A DNA stretch of 64,000 nucleotides from assembly GCF_000317475.1 (NCBI RefSeq), contig NC_019729.1, forward strand, positions 3,362,501-3,426,500, in the 5' to 3' direction. Positions 24,688 through 32,136 of this stretch are shown here, one piece after another. The position numbers were made by a program, and so were the translations under genes. The DNA comes from Oscillatoria nigro-viridis PCC 7112 (lineage in GTDB: Bacteria; Cyanobacteriota; Cyanobacteriia; Cyanobacteriales; Microcoleaceae). The notes under the pieces were generated by a model. The model saw nothing but the letters and a program-made list of their open reading frames with translations. It was not told the origin of the DNA and ran no database searches. Within the stretch, counting starts at the first letter, position 1. Each line of letters opens with the position of its first letter.

Positions 24688-25822
24688 CATCATGCTTTCC
24701 ATAATGGCGCAGGTACAGCTTGCCATCTTTGGCAATACAACTGACTCGCCAGCCAGTATTTTTAATGTAAAAGTGATCGATTTCATTCTTTCTGACTCCT
24801 CCTTCACATCTTTGCCCTCCTTCATACCGCGAAAAGTGAAGTCTAGAATCAAATCGAGTGGTATCTCCGTTAAATTTTAGCATTGAACCAGATACTTCAG
24901 AAAGTACCTCGTGTAACTCAAATTTTCTTTGAGAGTCTACATTGGTTTTTTTATAGTCTTTTTCAAACCAATCTTCGTAAACAAGGCAAGGAAACTCTAA
25001 TAAATCTCGGGCGAGAAGTTCTCGTTTACAGTTATTCCAAGTCAGTCTACCCCAGTTGCTCAGTGTTGCTTCCTCACCTACCACAAATATCAAAGTTTCC
25101 GGCACACTCTGAAGTTCTGATAACTTAACCCAAACGCCTACTCCTGAAGCCATTAGAGCAAATTGAACTGGCTTAATTACTGATTTATCAACTTGGATGG
25201 GCAAGCGAGGAATTCTAATAAAGTCTTGACTACCTTCAAAAATGTAAATAATTTCATCCGCATAGAACATCCCTATCGTGTTAGCGAATCCTTGAATCGC
25301 TTTGAAACCACCCACTAAGTTAAAACAAACTTGAGAACCGCTATCTTTATAACCAGGAACAGTCTCATCAATCCAGTTCAGAAACTCATCAATACCATTG
25401 GTGAAAGATTCTGTACTTCTTGCTGAAAAACCCTGGGGTGTATATACATCAGCAGTTAAACCCTGTTTACGCAGAAACTCTTCTAGCATTTTTGCTGTAA
25501 CTTGGTCTTGTGCTGTGTCAGTAGCAATTAACCAGTGCATATCTTTACTACCTTGATTTAATTGTTTTTTGTATAAAGCATAGATGCCATTCAATTCAGC
25601 ACTTGCTTCTCGAATATCTTCAACTTCACCCTTAAGCTTCTCTGCTGCTCTATCCTGCAAAGTTTTAATAATATCTGATACATCTTCATGATGGTTGGCG
25701 ATTTCTTCCTGAGATAAATTCGCTGTATCTCGCAAACGAACAGCCCAGTTATCTTCAAATTCTCGATCGATTTGATTGGTGAGCAAGCTTGTACCAACGG
25801 TAGAAATTACGAGTTTATTCAT
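24668..25822 (-). CDS. CARF domain protein with C-terminal RelE-like domain (Cami1-like effector)
   Basis: The protein has 384 residues. The start NKLVISTVGTSLLTN is the typical nucleotide-binding CARF opening of the APE2256/Csm6-like group, and the first ~230 residues keep that pattern (IATDTAQDQVTAKMLEEFL, CFNLVGGFKAIQGFANTIG). The last ~95 residues end with GWRVSCIAKDGKLYLRHYGK then HDDVNDNP, the strand pair and GHxDDV tail of RelE/ParE toxins, not a HEPN domain. CARF-RelE ribonucleases such as Cami1 are known to be switched on by cyclic oligoadenylate from Cas10, and the GGDD of the Cas10 here is intact. The inferred role is to cut mRNA at ribosomes during attack. Confidence 0.72.
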   Translation of the reverse strand: MNKLVISTVGTSLLTNQIDREFEDNWAVRLRDTANLSQEEIANHHEDVSDIIKTLQDRAAEKLKGEVEDIREASAELNGIYALYKKQLNQGSKDMHWLIATDTAQDQVTAKMLEEFLRKQGLTADVYTPQGFSARSTESFTNGIDEFLNWIDETVPGYKDSGSQVCFNLVGGFKAIQGFANTIGMFYADEIIYIFEGSQDFIRIPRLPIQVDKSVIKPVQFALMASGVGVWVKLSELQSVPETLIFVVGEEATLSNWGRLTWNNCKRELLARDLLEFPCLVYEDWFEKDYKKTNVDSQRKFELHEVLSEVSGSMLKFNGDTTRFDSRLHFSRYEGGQRCEGGVRKNEIDHFYIKNTGWRVSCIAKDGKLYLRHYGKHDDVNDNP

Positions 25823-25850
25823 AGCATCAACTTCCTTTTATCAACTAAAA

Positions 25851-26261
25851 TTAACCTTTGAGTTTGTAGGTCAAATGTCGCGCACCGTAGCCGAGATAAC
25901 GACGGGTTAGTTCGATCCAGATAATGTTGAGATCGTCGGTATTAACTTCATCCGCTATTTTCTTAGCACGTTCCTTAATTCTGGTGTCAATATCTTTAAT
26001 TATTTGGGCAGCTAGAGAATCATTTCCTCTGCCCCATTTTTTGTCACGTCCAACTTGATAGCGCAAGAAATTTTTGATAACTTCTGTGCTTTCTGTTGTG
26101 TCAGCAACTCGTACTAAATTCCGAAATTGAGATTCTTCTAACTCTCCGTAAGACTTTTTATTATCCAAAGCATCCTGAATCCAAGTTACTAAAAAGTCTT
26201 CAGCCTGACGAATACCTTTCTGAATTTTTAGTTGTTTTTGTTGCTCTGATGATTCGCTCAT
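25851..26261 (-). CDS. cas11: Cas11 / Csm2-like small subunit
   Basis: The 136-residue, all-helical, charged protein overlaps csx10 by ATGA. Its size, the IQKGIRQAEDFLVTWIQDAL opening and the conserved-looking LVRVADTTESTEVIKNFLRY and IWIELTRRYLGYGARHLTYKL fit the small subunit that lines the belly of type III complexes. In III-D loci a separate small-subunit gene follows csx10, as here. Confidence 0.72.
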   Translation of the reverse strand: MSESSEQQKQLKIQKGIRQAEDFLVTWIQDALDNKKSYGELEESQFRNLVRVADTTESTEVIKNFLRYQVGRDKKWGRGNDSLAAQIIKDIDTRIKERAKKIADEVNTDDLNIIWIELTRRYLGYGARHLTYKLKG

Positions 26262-27505
26262 TTAGCTTCCTCCCGAAGTATTAGATGAAATTCGTTGCAA
26301 ATTTGTATTTGACCGAAGCCTTCCTCTGTGCGATCGCCTACTCCCTTGATTTCCAAATCATTTAACTTCTCCCTCCATAAATTTGACTGAGTTGTACTGA
26401 ATAAATAAACCCCTCCCTTATCTGCGATCGACTCCACATCTTTCATCAATCCCCATGCAGAATTCCAACCCGATAAGTAATCATAACTACTATAAGCAGC
26501 GTGCAATTTCAGAGATGAATCTATCACTCCTGAAAACTGACGAAGCATATCTTCTGAAATAACAGTAGTACGTCTCCAATTTTCTATTAATATAGCATCA
26601 GATTGTAGATCGATGGTGAAATACGTGCGATTTTGTAGCCAATCTTCGATAGGGTGGTTATAAATTCTCTTCCATTCCTCCCACCGCTGATGTAATTTTT
26701 TCTGAAACTTATTGATTCTTTCTTCCACCGAAGGCTTCAAAGCTTTTGCATCTACAGGCGACTTAGCTGTAATTTTAACTCGTCCCAATCCCCGTGAAGT
26801 TGCGCCACCTAATCTCAAATCGTCCTGATGATTGTGTATAAAAGTTTGTAGAGTATCTGCTATTTCATTTGCTACTACAATTGCTCCTGTATAGACGACA
26901 GGCTTCTCTTTTTTACCCCTACTTTGAGATTCATTCAAAACTTCAATACTGTACAATACTCTTTCTTCAGAAGTGGCTCGTCTTCGATTAATGCCAACTC
27001 GCGTTAGCAGACGGGTAGTTGCGGAATGGCTGTAATATTTGCCATTTAATTCGCTGTAAAAACCTTTAAAAACATCGACTCTACCTCCATCCCTAGGGCA
27101 GTTTGGATCGTACAAATGACCGAATCCTTCCGCACAGAAGCGATCGATAAGAGTATCAAAAACGCCATTGTTTCCTTTGGACTTAAAACCTGATTTTGTT
27201 TTAGAACTAAGAGCAGTAGCGGGTACCACCTTAACTTCTGGTTGGATTCTAGTTTGCTTCTCACCCTCAATTGTTGCAGGATAAGCATTTTGGAAAATAG
27301 CTGGATTATCACCCAAAAACAGATCGTGAAAATTGTCGCTAGCAGTAATGGGTGTAGTTGCGCGTTTCAGTATGTAAGCTGCAACTGCCCCTCGAATTAC
27401 TGTACCAGGAATGTAGGTTTCTGCTTCACTAATTGAGCTGCCGGGCTTCTGTTTGCCGATCGCCAAAGGAGACAATGCTTTAATTTCTAAATTAATCTTT
27501 TTCAT
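26258..27505 (-). CDS. csx10: Csx10 (Cas5-group RAMP, type III-D)
   Basis: The protein has about 415 residues from the ATG at 27505, chosen because AAGGAGAT lies just upstream and it overlaps the previous stop in ATGA. Csx10 features are IKALSPLAIGKQKPGSS, YIPGTVIRGAVAAYILKR and GGATSRGLGRVKITAK. Csx10 replaces Csm4/Cmr3 in III-D systems and is expected to hold the 5' tag of the crRNA. A region around CAEGFGHLYDPNCPRDGG may bind a metal. Confidence 0.85.
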   Translation of the reverse strand: MKKINLEIKALSPLAIGKQKPGSSISEAETYIPGTVIRGAVAAYILKRATTPITASDNFHDLFLGDNPAIFQNAYPATIEGEKQTRIQPEVKVVPATALSSKTKSGFKSKGNNGVFDTLIDRFCAEGFGHLYDPNCPRDGGRVDVFKGFYSELNGKYYSHSATTRLLTRVGINRRRATSEERVLYSIEVLNESQSRGKKEKPVVYTGAIVVANEIADTLQTFIHNHQDDLRLGGATSRGLGRVKITAKSPVDAKALKPSVEERINKFQKKLHQRWEEWKRIYNHPIEDWLQNRTYFTIDLQSDAILIENWRRTTVISEDMLRQFSGVIDSSLKLHAAYSSYDYLSGWNSAWGLMKDVESIADKGGVYLFSTTQSNLWREKLNDLEIKGVGDRTEEGFGQIQICNEFHLILREEAK

Positions 27506-28248
27506 TCTCCATCTCCTTTTGCCAGAAAATCCCACGCGGCTTCTTTCAAGGGTAACTTAGGAAATTCCCAATGCAGCCATCCCAAACCTGCTGATTTACT
27601 ACCACCTAAAGCATGAATATGTCTCAAGCCAGTTAATATTAATTCTCCTGCATAATCGGGATAATTAGCATTATCTGGTGCATTAGCATTCTTGGGCGCA
27701 TCATATAGGTGAATTTGTCCTGTAAACTTAAGTTGGGTATTTGCTGGCGAGGTTTCTAGAAAGTAAAGTTTTTGCTCTTCAGCAACGCGGCGACGACGAT
27801 TGATTGTGACACCTGGACGCAATATTTCTGGTAAGTTTTCTGGGTCTTCCGTACAAATTAAATCATCAAATAAGATGCGAGAAGGCAAAACTGGATTGCC
27901 GAATATTTGACAAATTAGGCAATGCTTCCCCTCGTAGCCTGGTACATGATATTCCGGGCGATCGAAGTTTTCTGTTAAACCTGCTCTTTGAGGACACATA
28001 GTTTGAGGGTTAGGTGAATCACAAACAGCCCAATGCAAACCTCTAGCAATTTTTTCACACTCGTGACGCAAACGCCCTTTAATTTGAGAACCAGGAATCA
28101 CTAAATTTCTTTCTGAGTTCCGAACAATTGGTTTATCAGCTAGCGAACCTGAAGAACCACCCGCACCGACACACAAAGCGGAGTCAATTACAGCGGTAAT
28201 TTCACAGGATGTGAGGCGGGAGTTGGATATTTCATCGAGAAAAATCAT
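27502..28248 (-). CDS. cas7: Cas7 / Csm3-like RAMP protein
   Basis: The 248-residue protein keeps LVIPGSQIKGRLRHECEKIA (RAMP loop at residues ~49-69) and Asp38 in SLADKPIVRN at the Cas7 cleavage position. Cys in CPQR and CLICQIFGNP may form a zinc knuckle, as in some Cas7 thumbs. GSKSAGLGWLHWE is the C-terminal glycine loop. Its ATG overlaps the cas10 stop (ATGA), and it overlaps csx10 downstream in the same way. Confidence 0.85.
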   Translation of the reverse strand: MIFLDEISNSRLTSCEITAVIDSALCVGAGGSSGSLADKPIVRNSERNLVIPGSQIKGRLRHECEKIARGLHWAVCDSPNPQTMCPQRAGLTENFDRPEYHVPGYEGKHCLICQIFGNPVLPSRILFDDLICTEDPENLPEILRPGVTINRRRRVAEEQKLYFLETSPANTQLKFTGQIHLYDAPKNANAPDNANYPDYAGELILTGLRHIHALGGSKSAGLGWLHWEFPKLPLKEAAWDFLAKGDGE

Positions 28249-30626
28249 GATTCAACCTCCATTGTCGCTAGCTCTGATTCTAACATATCGTCATTTTCAG
28301 AGGCAGCAATAAAATCATATAAATCTACCATGTCTCGCCAAATGGTTTCAAAAAGTGGATAGTCTGACTTGTCAGTCTCAAGCGACCCATCATCATACAT
28401 CCAAGGAGCTAAATTGCCTGGGTTAGTGGGATCTTTTGGTTGACACCAAGCTTCTTCAAAATGTTCTAGCAGTCCTGATTTTCCTTGCTGTAGTCGCGTG
28501 CGGAAGTAGCGGTAATTAAGAATAGCTGTGTGTTTCCCACGCTCTAAAAAGCTCCGAATTTGGTAAAGTTGCGATTTGGGAAATTTAGCCTTGTTTAAGG
28601 CTTCTATTGAGCTTAGTAATCCTCCTAATTCATGTAATGTATAGGGCGCAGCATAAAGCTTGAGGTTGGGTTTCAATTTCTTGAACAATGCCTCCTTGCG
28701 AAATACTTTTACATCCGAAGAAATCATGGTAACAGATTTCATTACCATAAAATCAACGGTTCCGCCACAGTATCCGGCGCTCTTTAATTTTTTTGCTCGT
28801 TCTTTTGCTGATTTCAGTAATTGATCGAGAAAATCTTTGGCATAATAGATGGGGGTATCATAAGCTGTAATTAGTACGCCACTTGAGGTACTGAGTTGGC
28901 ATTGAGAAGGAGGAGCTTCTGTAGGCTTGTAGCGGTGGATTTTTTTCTTGTCGATAGGTTTATTAGATCGCTGAATCTGATAGTCTCCCTTGATTTGTTC
29001 TGTTGCTGTTGAATTTTCTACCAATGGCTGTTGTTTTAGCAATATTTTTTCAAATCGTTGTCCGATAGTTTGGGCGATCGCCAATGCTTTATCTGCTGGA
29101 ACAATCAAGAAAATATCATCCCCACCAATGGTAATGATTTCAAAAGGATGGACTAAATCGCCGTTACTGAGTGTAGAATCTTCATCGGTAAAATTTTGCA
29201 ATTCATGAGGATGCAAACTCTCTGCTAATGCTTGGTAAACAGCATACTCCGTTGCTAATTCTACATCTTTACTAAACTCTTGATATTTTTGGGGAGTGCG
29301 AATATTTTGAATATAGCCACCCATATTATTGCCATCAGCATAGATATAGGCAATAAAATTTTTACTCGCATTCCCAATATGGCTGAGGTTTTCGGCAATT
29401 TCAACGTTATCGGATTTCAAACCTCCATAGTATTTCTGTTTGAGACTGGGATTTTTTTCCAGAAAGCGATCGAATCTAGCTACCCAGCCTTCTATTACGC
29501 CGGGGTTCCATTCTAGCTGAGATTCCTCGTACCATTCAGGTACTTGGCGCAAATCTTTTTTAGCTCTGTAACCAACTCGATGTTTCCGAGCAGAAGTTTC
29601 CGAAAAATTGGTTTCTCTAGGCAGTTTTGGTGGTTGCACCCTTGTTATTGCTGAACGACGTTCATTCCCATCTCGTATCAAGTAAGGATGTGTTTCAAAC
29701 ATCGGCGGATAGCGGCGACTGGGACGATTTGAAAAATCATTGCCGCTCCGCCGTTGATTAAACATAACTGCCAATTTTGTTGTTATTTCATTAAAGCTCT
29801 TTCTATTTGCAAAAGCATCTTCAACGGATATAGGCTCTTCAGTACACCGTTCAGTTTTACTATTCTCTAGATTTTTCTCCAAATTACCAAAGTAAGCTTG
29901 AAGAAGCGGTTTTTGATAGTGCTGACGATACCACTCTAGCCAAAGTGTATTTTCAATGGCCTCTCGTAGCAACCCAAAGCGAATTTCTAAGAGTTTAAAT
30001 TTCTCCCCTACGGCACAGGAATTTGCAGTTAAAGTTTCTTCTGTGTAGCGTTTTTCAATGGCATCAGCCAAGTCGTCAACAAATGCAGCCGGACAAAATG
30101 CCAGAATATTGCCGCCTGTTGAATAAATAATGAGTTCTGGAATCAGTGCTTCTGAGAGTTTTGGCTGGCTGGGAATTGTGCGATCGAGCCATGTTCGGAT
30201 TTCTTGGCACTGAACTTTGTATCGGGATAACTGAGGATTTTTATTAAAAAAAGCAGGTAAGTCAACTAGGTTTATTCTGTCCAATAACGCTGAGCCACCG
30301 CGAACATCCTGAATTTTTGCCGCTTCAAACACATATTGCTTGATTTTGGTCGCACCGCCGTAAACTAAACCAATTTTAGATTCCCACAGTACCGGATATT
30401 TTTTTGTCAGTTCCGTTAGTTCTTCGAGAGTTTCAGGAAACTCAAGTTTTTCTAGTTCCTGAACCCGATCGACAATTTCCCTCACATCCTCCGGCACTTC
30501 CTCCCCAGAATTCAAAGCCCGTCGCATTTCCTGCAACACGCCGATCTCAAATTGAGGTTCGCGTCGATCGCCCCAAGCCAGACACCAAGCAATACCAGTC
30601 GCGATCGCACTCCAACAACTTTTCAT
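28245..30626 (-). CDS. cas10: Cas10 large subunit with intact GGDD cyclase, no visible HD nuclease
   Basis: The protein has 793 residues from the ATG at 30626; a TTG two codons earlier is less likely. KIKQYVFEAAKIQDVRGGSALLDRINL is the Cas10/Cmr2 N-terminal cyclase-like segment. YADGNNMGGYI and ITIGGDDIFLIVP (G501-D504) form the active Palm2 domain, which polymerises ATP into cyclic oligoadenylate. No HD-type motif is seen at the N-terminus, so ssDNA cleavage may be absent. This is the first gene of the cas operon; the upstream 380 bp gap also serves the divergent ycf54. Confidence 0.92.
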   Translation of the reverse strand: MKSCWSAIATGIAWCLAWGDRREPQFEIGVLQEMRRALNSGEEVPEDVREIVDRVQELEKLEFPETLEELTELTKKYPVLWESKIGLVYGGATKIKQYVFEAAKIQDVRGGSALLDRINLVDLPAFFNKNPQLSRYKVQCQEIRTWLDRTIPSQPKLSEALIPELIIYSTGGNILAFCPAAFVDDLADAIEKRYTEETLTANSCAVGEKFKLLEIRFGLLREAIENTLWLEWYRQHYQKPLLQAYFGNLEKNLENSKTERCTEEPISVEDAFANRKSFNEITTKLAVMFNQRRSGNDFSNRPSRRYPPMFETHPYLIRDGNERRSAITRVQPPKLPRETNFSETSARKHRVGYRAKKDLRQVPEWYEESQLEWNPGVIEGWVARFDRFLEKNPSLKQKYYGGLKSDNVEIAENLSHIGNASKNFIAYIYADGNNMGGYIQNIRTPQKYQEFSKDVELATEYAVYQALAESLHPHELQNFTDEDSTLSNGDLVHPFEIITIGGDDIFLIVPADKALAIAQTIGQRFEKILLKQQPLVENSTATEQIKGDYQIQRSNKPIDKKKIHRYKPTEAPPSQCQLSTSSGVLITAYDTPIYYAKDFLDQLLKSAKERAKKLKSAGYCGGTVDFMVMKSVTMISSDVKVFRKEALFKKLKPNLKLYAAPYTLHELGGLLSSIEALNKAKFPKSQLYQIRSFLERGKHTAILNYRYFRTRLQQGKSGLLEHFEEAWCQPKDPTNPGNLAPWMYDDGSLETDKSDYPLFETIWRDMVDLYDFIAASENDDMLESELATMEVES

Positions 30627-31008
30627 ATGCAAACCACTCCCAATCAGGTTTAACAGCCCCCAGATTGCCTCAATAATTGGTAATTATTCAACCTGCAATT
30701 CCATCTAATTTCCTATTGTCACCTAAATTTTCCCGAAAATCACCAGCCCGAAAAATAATCGCCCAAATCCCCAAAAAACTAGCAACTCTCGCAACACTCA
30801 CAACTCCCCCAACTCTCACCACCAAAGATTTTTCTGAGGCGACTTGCTCTGCATCTACCCAAGATGACAGCAAATAAGGTAAAGTAAACGGCACAAGAGT
30901 CTAGAACTCTCCAAAGACCGCAACTCGGCAAACCCGCCCCTGACCGGCAAAACTGGTCGGTACAGGCGGCATTAACCGCAAACCGTCAACCCCTAACAAG
31001 CGAGAAAA
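30627..31008. other. Divergent intergenic region between cas10 and ycf54
   Basis: It must hold the promoter for the cas operon (leftward) and for ycf54 (rightward). No CRISPR repeat-spacer pattern, palindrome or clear -35/-10 pair was found. Apparent ORFs of 66-68 codons on both strands have the composition of shadows. Confidence 0.5.
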
Positions 31009-31335
31009 ATGCAAACCTACTACTACGTTTTAGCCAGCCAACGCTTTTTGCTAGAGGAAGAACCCCTAGATGAAGTGTTTAAAGAAAGAACTCGCAACTA
31101 CAACGAACAAGAAAAACAAATAGACTTCTGGTTGGTCAAACAGCCCGCTTTCCTAGAAGCACCGACAATGGCAGAAGTTAAAGCAAAATGCCCTCAGCCA
31201 TCAGCCGCTATTATTTCTACCGATCCTGTCTTCATCACCTGGTTGAAACTGCGATTAGAATATGTACTGACAGGTGAATTTCAAGCACCATCACCAACTA
31301 TTCCCGATGCCCTTGCATCCCTACAGACAGCATGA
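31009..31335 (+). CDS. ycf54: Ycf54, Mg-protoporphyrin IX monomethyl ester cyclase assembly/accessory subunit
   Basis: The 108-residue protein shows the conserved YYYVLASQRFLLEEEPLDEV, IDFWLVKQPAFLEAP and CPQPSAAIISTDPVFITWLK segments of Ycf54. The family is needed for activity of the aerobic cyclase that forms ring E of chlorophyll, and it binds AcsF (known for the family). acsF lies in the same window about 12 kb downstream. The stop overlaps the start of the next gene in ATGA. Confidence 0.95.
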   Translation: MQTYYYVLASQRFLLEEEPLDEVFKERTRNYNEQEKQIDFWLVKQPAFLEAPTMAEVKAKCPQPSAAIISTDPVFITWLKLRLEYVLTGEFQAPSPTIPDALASLQTA

Positions 31336-32069
31336 ATAAACTGGCCCAAAATCCGACAAAACAACTCACAGAAATTAGAAGTCAATTGTACAAATTTATT
31401 TTGTCTCTACCTCTATTTTCTGCTACTTCGATCGCCCTTTTAGTCTTGACAGTTTTATCGAGTTCTGTTAAAGCTCAGTCGAGCTGCCAACCGCCGCAGT
31501 CGGACGAATATCTACTGTTAATTGTCACCAGAACACCCGAACAGCAAGAAAGAGCAAAACGCTCTTTCCCTGGAAATACTAACAACACAGTTTGTCAATA
31601 CATCAATGACACGGTGACGCGAGTTGGTGGCTTTCGCGACTCGCAAATCGCCAGCGATTGGGTTAAATACATCGAAGATGTTGTCGGATTGCAAGCTTAC
31701 GTAGTACGATCGCCCGCAGCGGCACTACCCCAAAATTTGCCAGTCTACAACCCTCAGCCAGCACCAGGTTTTGAACCAATCACCAATTCTCCCAGCGGCA
31801 ATCTTGCCTTCAATCCCCGACCCCTGGGCCCTGGTTATGCAGTGTTAGTCGATTACTTCAACCAACCGGAATTAGCCTCGCAAGTTAGGCAAGCATTAGG
31901 TACGCAAGTAGGCTTAGCTTCCTACGGCCAGCGTCCCTTTTTATTCGTCGCTTATACAACGGATCAAAACGCCGCTACTGCCGCTGTAAAAACATTGAGC
32001 GATCGAGGTTTTTGGCCGATGTTAGTAGACAGCCGCCGAGTTACCGTAATTTCTCCCGCTGTTCGCTAA
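31332..32069 (+). CDS. Secreted/periplasmic conserved hypothetical protein
   Basis: The protein has 245 residues. A long N-terminal signal sequence (hydrophobic about 23-46, ending SVKAQSSC) suggests export; the Cys right after could also make it a lipoprotein, though the lipobox is poor. The mature part has two related-looking segments, EYLLLIVTRTPEQQ and YAVLVDYFNQPELASQVRQALG, with FLFVAYTTDQNAATAAVKTLS, like SPOR-type peptidoglycan-binding repeats. It overlaps ycf54 by 4 nt. Function unknown. Confidence 0.6.
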   Translation: MNKLAQNPTKQLTEIRSQLYKFILSLPLFSATSIALLVLTVLSSSVKAQSSCQPPQSDEYLLLIVTRTPEQQERAKRSFPGNTNNTVCQYINDTVTRVGGFRDSQIASDWVKYIEDVVGLQAYVVRSPAAALPQNLPVYNPQPAPGFEPITNSPSGNLAFNPRPLGPGYAVLVDYFNQPELASQVRQALGTQVGLASYGQRPFLFVAYTTDQNAATAAVKTLSDRGFWPMLVDSRRVTVISPAVR

Positions 32070-32136
32070 AAGATAAAACTTGACAATTGAAATTGCTTCT
32101 TGTCAAACAAAGCCCGCCTAAGCGGACTAATAACAA

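Noticed and set aside
30677..30894. Small ORFs on both strands between cas10 and ycf54
   Set aside because: They mirror each other on opposite strands and have no recognisable content; a leader or cas accessory gene could not be supported.
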